From Pelodera strongyloides (Eukaryota; Nematoda; Chromadorea; Rhabditida; Rhabditidae), in the NCBI GenBank assembly GCA_036852015.1, contig JAANDG010000207.1, forward strand, positions 124,001 through 188,000: a stretch of DNA of 64,000 bases, written 5' to 3'. This document shows positions 32,917-45,300 of this stretch, piece after piece (the stretch's first letter is position 1; every line of letters starts with the position of its first letter). The notes under the pieces were generated by a model. The model was not told the DNA's origin. It saw only the letters and a list, made by a program, of their open reading frames with translations, and made no database searches. A program made the position numbers and the translations under genes.

Positions 32917-33179
32917 GGGCGCGTTCGGGATGCTCTTTCCGAAGGTTCTCATGCAAATTCATCGTTCGGGATGGGCATTTTGGAAACGTTTTAATGCTAG
33001 GAGAAAGCAAGAAATACAGTATGAATTGACATGCAAACCATGTTAATTTGTACTTTTCCATGCTAATGCATAATGTATTTTTTTTTGCTTTCTCCAAGCA
33101 TTAGAACGTTTCCAAAATGTCCATCCCGAACGACGAATTTGCATGAGAACCTTTCGGAAAGCGCATCCCGAACGCGCCC
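32917..33179. mobile_element. PIF/Harbinger-like MITE (GGGCGC termini)
   Basis: A 263-bp fold-back element with inverted GGGCGCGTTCGGGATGC ends and TAA on both sides (32914-32916 and 33180-33182). The arms are about 110 bp. It is upstream of copy C. Confidence 0.8.
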
Positions 33180-33368
33180 TAAATATTTGATTTTATACAT
33201 GTTCAATCAATAATTATGAACAAAAACAGTATTTCGATAGGGTTCTTCACAGAGTCTACGAACAGATTGCGTATTCATTTGACGCATTTGACAGTTTTAA
33301 CATAACATAGCATTTACAAAGACAACAAAATGTATGCAAATATAAAAAAATGATGTCGTCAGATTTGC

Positions 33369-36300
33369 ATGCTACTTGTATGGAATTCATTTATTCGTGG
33401 CATGCGGTTATTTTGGACGACCTTCTTTCTTCTTCTGTGCCAGACAATAGAAGAATTGGAATGTGAATATCAAACAACTCCAGAAGACGCAGCGGATGTT
33501 ATGAACCGGACTGAACGCTATTTCAGACCAGTGGGTACGGATTTTTTATTGCCACAAATGTTTTTTTTTTGATCACGGATCGAGAAAAAAACCCGTGTGA
33601 TGCGGTTAGCGGTGAACGGTACCGGTGGCTAGAACGGTAGAATAATTAGTGGTTCTAATCGTTATAGGTACGAAAGGTGTTATTTCCCATTGCAGAAAAA
33701 ACGCGTCAACCCTATTAAATATAAGTAAATTGTTTCCCTTTCCAGTTGAATTATGTCCAGTGCTTTTCAACTTTCAGATTTTCGCTGTTACGTGTCTGCA
33801 CTCGCGGATAACTTCAATTTTAAGGATCAGTTTAGTCAAGTCAAATATGCATTAGAGGATGATCCACCTTACGATAAGAAGCATAGCTGCACTAATTTTG
33901 CGGGACATTACTATCCAATACTTAGAGGATTGGATCCAATGATGGTGATTTTATTTCAACAGTCAAATATTTTGCAATGAGATAAAAAAAATTCCTTTTA
34001 TTCGCCCTGACAGGAAAAAAATAATTCCGTATATCTTCAAATAGATGACCTCAAAAATGTCTTCGTAGCAGCATTCCCTTATGCTTATGAAGTTGCCCAA
34101 GGGCGAGTTCCGCTTATGAAAATACACACAATCGTTTCAGCCATACTATATCAACACCTTACATAGAGGCATCGCATTGGCTAACAATTCAAAGCTGTTC
34201 CTAAGTAGAAATACTCCTCTACAACGCACCAAGTTCTACTGTGCGAGCATGCGTCTGGTCAGTACGACGATTGTTTCGATCTTGTAGAACGTTTGTAATA
34301 TAGGTTAATTGATTATTTTGAATGTTATTTAGCTAATACCGCTGAATAGAAGCTTGCGTTCGTCATTATCTTTTCCGAGTATGCGACAGATAAACTTGAA
34401 GGGTGGGGCCCAACCCAGGATCTTCTGATACACTTTCGCTGCAGGACCATGTCAAATGCGTTATTCACATGGGTTACGGTAGGACAGGTTGTAAGAAACA
34501 TTCGAACACGAACAATTATGATTTACGAAACGACGCGTAACCGAGGAATGCATAGAAATAATGTGCGGCCGCGGGGTATTGATCGGCCTGGGGAGGCCGG
34601 AAGGGCTTAGGAAGAGGCGAGATTGTTGGAATTTTTAGGAACAGTGGAATTGCGTCCATATATTGAAACCCCATCAATTTAATGTAGGGCAAAAATTGCT
34701 GGATTTTGCTTCCACGAATGGGAAAATTTACCGTAGGGCACTACATGAGAACATCCACATACCGCCAAAAAATGGTCCCGTGGTAGGTGGCCCTGGGACA
34801 ATGTTTTTCGTGCGTGCATAAACTGTGCATTTTCGCCTCGTCTTGCGATCAGGCATGGTGCATTTTCTATCATGTGGCGAACTTTCAAAGGTGTATGCAA
34901 AATCGTACACGAGATGCAGATTTGATAGTTGGAAGCAAAACGCACGGTTTCGCCATATTCCAAGTATGAAAAACCGTGTGTTTTCCTTCCAAGTATGAAT
35001 TGCAAAATAGTGTGTCAATGTACCGTAATTTTGCGTAATTTTGGCACATCCGCATTATAGAAAATCCGCCATTACAGCTAAGCAATTGTTGAACAAATGG
35101 TCCCGTGGCGATCGGTCGTAAAAAACTGCCTGTAGATATGCGCGTGTAGTGCCAAGATACGGTAAATTTTTCGATACTTGGAAGGAAAATCGGCTATACA
35201 TGGAAACCCCTTAAACCAATCGGCGCGAATGAGCATGACGATTACGATTGATTTCTGCGTATCCCTGGCTATGGTAAATTGCTGCTTACCACGTGGATTT
35301 TGCATAGGAAAAAATATTGCAGCCTATTATATTCGACATTGAGAATCAGATGAGAAACGAACAAAATAGGGGATCCCTGGAGTGGCCTGGTCTCATAAAA
35401 CTGCAGAAAAAAACTGTTTTCCTCATGAGTCCGATCGTTTAACTGATAATCTTTATTGATTGATCTTTAGATTGCGGGAGCTTTTCTCGAATATTGGGAG
35501 AGTTTTCACAGCGACAACAATTTATGCAAGGTAAACGATTTACTGGTCACAGTGACTGATTTTCATCAATATGGTACTATAAACGTATAAACTATAAACT
35601 GACGAAGAACTCTGAGGCCGTTTTCACCGATATTTACTTCTGTCATAAACTTTCGACCATCAAAAATTCACTTAGGTTAAGTAAATGTATTACTGAAGTA
35701 AGATGCAACACGCTTCTTAATGCATTTCACTTAGTACGGGATTCGGCAATGACAACCTTGTAAACAATGAAAATACTGAAGTACCGGGATACTTCCGCCT
35801 TTTTCGTCTCTAACTAAGTACGCCTCCCATGCTGCAGCTATAACATGACCTGACATTTATTACGAACATAAAATGTCGCACAAGTTTTGTCAAGGCAATA
35901 CCACAATGAATAGCTATGAAACGTGAAAATGCAAATCTGATTAATATAAAAGCACCAAATAAAAACATTGTAGATTTACAGGAATAGGCGGGGGTTACTC
36001 TCAATCATAAATGAAGTTCGGTAAAAATGTAGAATACTACCCCAGTGTGGTATACTACCCAAATCGGGAATACACTACCCCACAATAAAGGGGTAGTATT
36101 TTTTCGGAAAAAAATTGGCCACAAATACTACCCCAAACCTGTAAAAATACTACCCCTCGTTACGAATACTACCCCAGAGGCCGTATTGCCCAGAGGCCGT
36201 ATAGGCTAAACTTCGGTTTAGACAGTCAACCCCGATTGTCGATTTTATGGTGTTAATCGAATCAGTTTTTCATGATGAGGAAGATAAAAGCAAAATTAAG

Positions 36301-39300
36301 CGTCGGTCACTAAAAATAAAAAAGTTATGACATGGTGAAGTTGTTCAAATTTAGCTATGGAAAATGAAAAATAAGGGGGCGGGGCCAAGAATAGAATGAA
36401 AATTTATCGTCTATTTTAGCCAACACTGCAAATAACAAGAAACAGTGACATATTAGCATGCAATTTTCGAATATTCGAATTAACATATTCAGTCGTCTAT
36501 TTAAATCCACGCCTGATATGGAAGCGCTCTTATCATGACTACTAGTATTTTTGTTATTACTTGTATTATTATAGGGACCATTACAAGCGCCCGCACACAC
36601 GCTGCGCGGCGGGGCCGGGCCCCGCCGCGCAGTGTGTGTGCGGGCGCTGCCCTTCGGGCAGCGCGTATGTGGCACATTTCTATCATTAGCAGCGCCCGCA
36701 CACACGCTGCGCGGTGGGGCCGGGCCCCACCGCGCAGCGTGTGTGCGGGCGCTGCCCTTCGGGCAGCGCGTTTGTGGCATTCTTTTACTATCATTAGCAG
36801 CGCGTTAAAGTCGCAGTTGTTTCATGATAAACCAATTTACACCGCTACCTTTGCACCGCACCTCTTACCTTAGCTTTCCACCTTTTTACTTTTAAACATT
36901 CATTCGTTTCCGATGTGGGCCCTTTCCGAAATCAATGGCCTATGCTCTGATAAGGTGGCACATTATAAAGACAGTTTTCAGATTTCCCGACTGGCGCGGA
37001 CTTACCACCAATAGGCTTCATGACCATTCACTTACCCTTTTGATGTTGTGAGGTATGAAGACTCCAATAGACTAAATTTGTCCGTACTTTTAAATCTATT
37101 CTTGGCCCCGCCTCTCATGTGTCCTTCTCCATAAATTTACCACTATTCTCAGGGATATATGCTCATCACACATAGAAAAAAACCAGGTTCCCTTTTTGTC
37201 AGAAGATTGGGGCCTTCATTGTAGCTCCAATCCAGGGCGATGTTCTTGGCCGATTGGCCCCGTAGAGCGAACTAGTGGGTAGAGAGCAGGGAACGACTAT
37301 TTTCGAATGGTCGAATGCAGGGAAGCAGAATACATAGATTATAGAGCAAAATGGCCGGCCAAAGGCTAGGTAAGGAAAGTGCCCTAACCTTATTCCCGGC
37401 GCCGTGACAGGTTAGCACGATGTTAGTAGTGGACGGGATTCAAACCCGTGAGAGACGAGAACTTTGTCAGTGAGACGTGGCCAAATGTAAAAAATTTCAC
37501 CATTTCATAACTTTTTTATTTTTAGTGACCGACGCTTAATTTTGCTTTTATCTTCCTCAGCATGAAAAACTGATTCGATTAACACCATAAAATCGACAAT
37601 CTGGGTTGACTGTCTAAACCGAAATTTTTCCCAAGATACGGTAAATTTTTCGATACTTGGAAGGAAAATCGGCTATACATGGAAACCCCTTAAACCAATC
37701 GGCGCGAATGAGCATGACGATTACGATTGATTTCTGCGTATCCCTGGCTATGGTAAATTGCTGCTTACCACGTGGATTTTGCATAGGAAAAAATATTGCA
37801 GCCTATTATATTCGACATTGAGAATCAGATGAGAAACGAACAAAATAGGGGATCCCTGGAGTGGCCTGGTCTCATAAAACTGCAGAAAAAAACTGTTTTC
37901 CTCATGAGTCCGATCGTTTAACTGATAATCTTTATTGATTGATCTTTAGATTGCGGGAGCTTTTCTCGAATATTGGGAGAGTTTTCACAGCGACAACAAT
38001 TTATGCAAGGTAAACGATTTACTGGTCACAGTGACTGATTTTCATCAATATGGTACTATAAACGTATAAACTATAAACTGACGAAGAACTCTGAGGCCGT
38101 TTTCACCGATATTTACTTCTGTCATAAACTTTCGACCATCAAAAATTCACTTAGGTTAAGTAAATGTATTACTGAAGTAAGATGCAACACGCTTCTTAAT
38201 GCATTTCACTTAGTACGGGATTCGGCAATGACAACCTTGTAAACAATGAAAATACTGAAGTACCGGGATACTTCCGCCTTTTTCGTCTAACTAAGTACGC
38301 CTCCCATGCTGCAGCTATAACATGACCTGACATTTATTACGAACATAAAATGTCGCACAAGTTTTGTCAAGGCAATACCACAATGAATAGCTATGAAACG
38401 TGAAAATGCAAATCTGATTAATATAAAAGCACCAAATAAAAACATTGTAGATTTACAGGAATAGGCGGGGGTTACTCTCAATCATAAATGAAGTTCGGTA
38501 AAAATGTAGAATACTACCCCAGTGTGGTATACTACCCAAATCGGGAATACACTACCCCACAATAAAGGGGTAGTATTTTTTCGGAAAAAAATTGGCCACA
38601 AATACTACCCCAAACCTGTAAAAATACTACCCCTCGTTACGAATACTACCCCAGAGGCCGTATTCACCACTCAATTCCCCATGGGAAATTCCCCGTCTTT
38701 TTCTCTGCGTCTCTCACATTAGAGTGCTATTTTCTGTCCCCAGGGACTACTTCCCTGAGGGAATTGGAGTGGTGAATATGGCCTCTGGTGATGGGGTAGT
38801 AAAATCCCTAGCTGGGGTAGCATATTCCCTAAAATGGGGTAGTCGTGTGAAAGAGGGTAGCTAAGTAGTCCTCTCAGGTAAACATTCACAACACTACCCC
38901 ATTCTGGAAAAATACTACTACCAGTTGGAAAAGTACTACCCCTATTTCGGTAGAATACTACCCCCGGAAATTTTTTGCAAAATAATGCCCCAACATAAAG
39001 CAGATGGGGTAGTCATGTAAAATAGGTGGGGCAGTCATGTAAATTAAGTGGGGGTAGCCATGTAAATTAAGTGGGGTAGTCATGTAAATTGGGTGTTGGT
39101 AGTCATGTAAATTAAATGGGGGTAGTCATGTAAATTAAGTGGGGGTAGTCATGTTAAATACAGGGGTGGCCATGTAAAATAAGTTTTGGTAAAATAAAAT
39201 TTAACAAAGTAATAAGTAAAATAAAATAAGTAAAAATAAAACAAAATAATCCCACCTCTAAACGACTACCCTTCCTCCGAACGCTCATGAGCTCGTGACA

Positions 39301-42300
39301 TTCAAGACACGCAACATCAGTTTTGAGCACACCACATGCGAGCAGAACTTCTTGGCATTGAATTTCGGTCTCAAAGCGCTGGTCGACGTCAGACGGCGTA
39401 TTGAGCGCGACCAGCGCATCCATGACAAACTAAAACTAAATAAAAATAACAGTTTGAACCAAAAACACAAACAAACTACAAAAGAAACGAAAACCAAAAC
39501 ATGCGAAGATGAAACGACAATATAAAATAAAATATGCGTGAGAAAAAAACGCATGCAACCTGGGTGTCATTTTTACACTCGCGTAGTATTTCGTCTCATT
39601 GCGAAAAGCCTACTGTAGTTCTCTAAAGGTGCATACAAGGGGTAGTACTTTCCGTGTGGTAGTATATGACTAAATGGGGGGTAGTATCCTACAATGGGGG
39701 GTAGTATACTACAATGGGGGGGAGTATCTACAATGGGGGGTAGTATCCTACAATGGGGTAGGGGTAGTATCCTACAATGGGGGGTGGTATCCTACAATGG
39801 GGGGTAGTATCCTACAATGGGGGGTAGTATACTACAATGGGGGGTAGTATCCTACAATGGGGGGTAGTATCCTACAATGGGGGGTGGTATCCTACAATGG
39901 GGGGGTAGTATCCTACAATGGGGGGTAGTATCCTACAATGGGGGGGTAGTATCCTACAATGGGGGGTAGTATCCTACAATGGGGGGTAGTAGTAGTCCTA
40001 CAATGGGGGGTAGTATCCTACAATGGGGGGTAGTATCCTACAATGGGGGGTAGTATCCTACAATGGGGGGTAGTAGGGGGGGAGTATCCTACAATGGGGG
40101 GTAGTATCCTACAATGGGGGGTAGTATCCTACAATGGGGGGTGTATCCTACAATGGGGGGTATATCCTACAATGGGGGGTAGTAGTATCCTACAATGGGG
40201 GGTAGTATCCTACAATGGGGGGTAGTATACTACAATGGGGGGTAGTATCCTACAATGGGGTAGTATATTTTCCGGGGGTAGCATATTGGGGGGGGGTAGT
40301 ATTTTCCCATGTGGTAGTATATTTTATTTTGGGGTAGTATATTACCAAAATGGGGTAGTGTTCTACACTTCTACCATGAAGTTCTATGGACAAAACAGTG
40401 TCTGCGAACATTCCTAGTCACCCGAGGGATTATGACTTGGAAACGACCACGTCGAGAGGACAGATTAGAATTCCTGAATTTGTACATTGAACAGAGATAA
40501 TGGCCGCATTTGCCAGCCAATATTTTTCTGAGCATTCTAGCATCTGCCTTCCTGCGTCGGCTGTCAAGTGTATAATAAGGCGTACTTCTGCCAAAAAGAT
40601 AAAGGGATAGGTTCACTAGAATTTGCACCTTTTTGAATGCTTTCTATTGATAGTATGGCCGAAAACCTTCACAATGCGAAAATTACATAAAATTACCTTT
40701 TCTCCCCGAGGCAGGAGAGCTTGCTCAAAAAGCTAAACTACCTCGAATTTATAAAAGAATTGGAGTACAACAGCCTAGCTAAATAGAAAATAGCGTGACA
40801 GGGTTGGAGGTGCAGAGATTGTTGTGATAGACTGAGTGTTGTTGCCAAGCAGACTAAGTTCAAGAAGAGGTTCTGAGGATCTACTTGTCGACGACAGGTA
40901 GTGGCCAACTGAGGACTAACGGCCTTTCAGCAATTAAAGGGTCAGGCCCATTTCAAATGACCCCTATTTTTGATGATTCCATCTGATTCTTTATGTCAAA
41001 TATAGTAGAATACGATATTTTTCTAATTTTCAAGCGCAAAATTCACGCAGTATTCAGCAATTTACCATTGCCAGCCATACCCAACTATTTATCGCAGTTG
41101 TCACGCCCCTTCGCGCTAATTGGGCAACATGCTCTATTGGGCGTGGCAATTGCGATATTGGCCAATCAGCGCGAAAGGGCGGGCCAACTGCGATAGATAG
41201 TTGGGTATGACTGCCCACGGTATATTGCTGTTAATAGTGTGTACTTTTTGCGCTTGAAAATTAGAAAAATGTTGCATCCTACTATATTTGACATGGAGAA
41301 TCAGATGGAATCATCAAAAATAGGGGTCGTTTGAAATGGGCCTGACCCTTTAAGTAACCAACAACAAACAATAGCGAGCAATAACCAAATCAATCAATAA
41401 CAAGACGATTGGTTAAAGGTTTATTGGTTGGTTACAATGCAAGTAAAATACAATAATAGCCCGTATTCTCGCGCAACTTTGGGAAAGGCATTTTGGTATG
41501 CCATTCCCAATCTCCTCTGGTAAGCCTACCAGATTGGAAGTGGGAGAGGCCTACCAATGGTAGGCTCTGATAGTGGTAATCTCCTCTGGTAGGCCTAATG
41601 CGTGCAACAGCCCTCCCAATCCGCTACCAATTGGGAAAACGCGACACGCCTCCTACCAGTACACCAGAATTAGCGCGTTTTCTCCCACTGGTAGGTCATT
41701 CCCAATTGGGAGGCCTACCAGTGACGCGAGAATATGGGCTAATAAATATCACAGTAATTCAATGGGAAAATCAATGGGGAGACACCGATCTATTTCATAT
41801 AGATCGGCAAATCACCAGAGTAGGTGGCTTCCGTTAGACACCGGTTACGTAATTACCGGCAAATATCGGAGAGTCCAAAGGGAATGTTAGCAACGGCTAA
41901 CAGTTTGGCGCGCACGCCTAAACTTGGTAAAAACCCACCATAAAAAGAATAGAGTTTAGGAAAACTATTAATGGGCCAGTTACAAGGTTCTAGAAGGTAG
42001 TACATGATACACAAGCAAACGAGTGGGGTTACGGTAGCAATGTAGCATAATAGAAAGAAAGAAGCTTTACTAATTAGTGGAATTAGCATATAGCGGTCGC
42101 GCAGTCGCGACACAGAGGATGATAAAAGGGCCCTGTATCTTCTAGCGTCTCCAGCCTTGCAACTTGCAACGCTACTTCCCACTTGCCACGGCTGCGGTAC
42201 TCCAATTGGTTTATAGATTCGAGGTAGTTTAGCTTTTTGAGCAAGCTCTCTTACTTCGGGGAGCAAAGGAAATTCATTGCAATTTACTATCAATATAAAT

Positions 42301-45300
42301 TATAAAAAAAGGTGCAATTCCAGGTGAATCTATCCCTTTAACCAAAGTACCTTTTTGACAGAAGTAAATGTTGGTGAAAACGGCCTCAGCTCTGCGACTT
42401 CGTTGAAAGTTTCTTTTTGTTGGGTTTTAAATTAATCCTTTGTTAGCGCGATAGCGCTAACAAAATTTCGTTTCGTTTCGTGTGAGTTGAACATTAGTAG
42501 GTAGTAGGTAGGCTGACTGCGACTCAAACAACCGACTGTAATCTACCCTTGCGACTCCTTTTCCTTTGTTAGCGCGATAGCGCTAACATAGTTTGGGTTA
42601 TCTATATTAATTCGCATAACGGGCGATTTAAACGAAAAATGAAAGCACTCCGAATATATTTTGTGAATTTTACGTGACAATGCTTAGAGATAACGAATGT
42701 ATGGTATTATCTCTAAAAACGCGTTGCGTTTACTATGTAAAATCAGATTTTGAAATTAATTTCCGCTATTGGAATATCGTTGAAAAAATTATTATTGTTT
42801 CCTGAATGGGAAGCATACATTCTATTAGAATAGCTAAATTTCAAAAACTGGGTACACATTCCCTTTAAAGGGACGGGCCCATCAAAATAAACCTATATTT
42901 ACGAAACGTTCGTAATGTATATAAAGCATGTTTACTGCAATATATACTAACCAAATTTCCCCTAAACTCACCCTGGGGAACTTTTTCTCAAAAAAAAGAA
43001 CTCATCGAATATGTATACCGTAAAGCTGCAGATTTCTAAGGTGTATATGTACATTTGGCTCGCATTTTAATTTCATGATTTGCATTGCCAGATTCGATCT
43101 CTGTCGTTTTACGGTATGTATACACGACGAGCGCATCGGGAAAAGTCCTCGAGGTTGAGAGTGAAATTTGGTTTAATAATAATAATTTATTGACACATTA
43201 TATAAAATATATAAGTGTGCATCATATAAATGATGATGAGAAGGTTGGCAAATTAAGCCACATGTAACGATTAGCTTGAGGTTCGTTTATAAGAAAAGAG
43301 TAACACCTTGCAACAAATCAATTACCAATAAGATTGAGTGTTTCGCCATAGTTGATTTTTTGAATTTTCGTGCATTACCTCAGGAAATAAAACAATAGCA
43401 TAACACACACAATAGTGAATTATAACATAAATCTATATACTACGGCATGCCTAAGAATAGTTTCTACCTAGCCACCTTGCTCAAATTCTAGCATCCGTAA
43501 TATACCTCCACCCGCAGTAATTCGAATGCGCTATGCACGAAAATTCATGTACCGCACATGGTAGTTTTTGTGGATAAGCCACAGTTTGGTTTGTATATAT
43601 TGTAATAAAAATGCTTTATATACATTATGAACATTTCGTAAATAATGTTCATTTTGACGCGCCTGTCCCTTTAATGTGGTTTGCAAGTATGGCCGATTTC
43701 CTGATCATCAAAAAGTATCGAAAAAAGGCACAACACGGTAATATCTACAGACAGTTTTTACGACCGGTAGCCACGTAGCCACGGAACCATTTTTGAAAAT
43801 TAAATTTCAAAGGTGCCACTGTGCATCTCTTCTAGCTTCGTTATAACAGACGGAAGCGCGGATAAATTTGAAAGGTGTATCAAAATTACCGTAAATTGCA
43901 CACGATGCAAGGAAAATGCACTGTTTTTGGAATACTTGCAAATTTGGAATACTTGCAAACCGCCCGTAAGGACCCACTGGGGAATGCTTTTTTTGGGTGG
44001 GCCTGAGCCTTAACTGGTTCCGTTTTAATTATGTAAATAGTCAAATGTCGTCATGTGAAAAGAGGACAAAATTTATCGTGGAAAAGAGTCCTTGAATGGT
44101 AAGTTTGGGTTTCATCCTGTTTTAAATCTACGAAAAGAGGCCAATAATTTGAATCGGATTCTATAAAAAGTGGACAATATAAAATATAATATCCTGAGCT
44201 AGTGCTCAAATCAGGCCTTTTCATTTCCCAAACTAGGGCATTTCATTTATTCAATCAGTCTTCCGATTTTTACAGGAATTTGCTCCTCAGTACTAGTTGT
44301 AAGTGTTACTATCTGAAGCGGTATAGGCGGTAAACGTGTTCCAGATTAGCGCCATACAGTTAAAAATAGGAAAACTAATAGTATAAAAGAAATGACCCAG
44401 TTCGGGTAATAAAAAGGCCTGATTTGAGCACTAGCTCAGGATATTATATTTTATATTGTCCACTTTTTATAGAATCCGATTCAAATTATTGGCCTCTTTT
44501 CGTAGATTTAAAACAGAATGAAACCCAAACTTACCATTCAAGGACTTTTTTCCACGATAAATTTCGATATTGTTTTTCTGCATCAATCGAAGCTGCATCA
44601 AAGGTTGCGGTCTATTGGAAATTTAAAAGTTAATATACTATTTTGAATATGAATCACAAGAAATCTAAAAAAAAAACATTGTAGAAGATGGTGGAATTCA
44701 TTAAAACCTGCAATGTATTTCGGCAAATGCGCGATATGTTCGCTACAAAGCTGTCCGAAAGGCTTTGTCTTGATGAAGATGGATGTTATAATGCCATGAA
44801 GTATTATGAAGATGACCTCCCATATTGTGTGAAAACAACGGCAATCAGTGAATTTAAGGTTAGTTAACGGGTAGCGGCCGTATACGCGGACGCTAGACGT
44901 TAGATATAAATTTTGTTCAAACCCTTTCCGTAAGGTTTGCTGACAGCATCTGGAATGGTGTGTCATTTTTTTGGCAGCACTTTAGCTTTAGCGACAGTCA
45001 ATTTTTTTAAATATAACTCTGCTCCTTTCCACTAAATGGAAAGTGTAAAGAGGAAAAAAGCATAGATCTCGAATCACGACCAATATCATCAAATTTTCTA
45101 CGAACGGGATTACTATGACTATGGAGACAGTAAAGTTTGAAATCAATTTTATTTTAAACGTTGAACAAAATTATTGTTGTTTCCTGAATGTGCAGCATAC
45201 CTTTATTAGTATAGCTTAAAGGGTCAGGCCCATTTCAAATTATCCCTATTTTTATGCTTTTATCTGATTCTCCATATCAAATATGGTTGGATGCAATATT

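Larger units (their letters stand above)
36208..37628. mobile_element. TIR element of about 1.4 kb between the two duplicate copies
   Basis: Inverted ends of about 135 bp: the left (36210-36345) contains TCGGTTTAGACAGTCAACCC and GCGTCGGTCACTAAAAATA; the right (37497-37625) is its complement. The interior holds two GC palindromes and a tRNA-like stretch (37430-37490, with GGGATTCAAACCCG as a minus-strand B-box). There is no transposase frame. Confidence 0.7.
40603..42337. mobile_element. TTAA MITE, family VI (AGGGATAGGTTCAC), split by nested insertions
   Basis: The left part starts AGGGATAGGTTCACTAGAAT after ATAA. The right part ends GTGAATCTATCCCT followed by TTAA (42338-42341). The arms share GAGCTTGCTCAAAAAGC-type blocks. 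Nested inside are a family I MITE (40938-41349) and a MITE with TATTCTCGCG ends (about 41460-41740). Confidence 0.7.

Noticed and set aside
36355..36873. Overlapping 97-141-residue open frames on both strands
   Set aside because: They arise from the GC palindromes; both strands read the same Ala/Arg/Pro-rich peptide.
39671..40263. CRISPR-like array
   Set aside because: The 20-bp units abut without unique spacers; this is a simple minisatellite in a eukaryotic genome.
40043..40417. Open frames encoding SILQWG repeats
   Set aside because: Pure translation of the 20-bp satellite, present in several frames.
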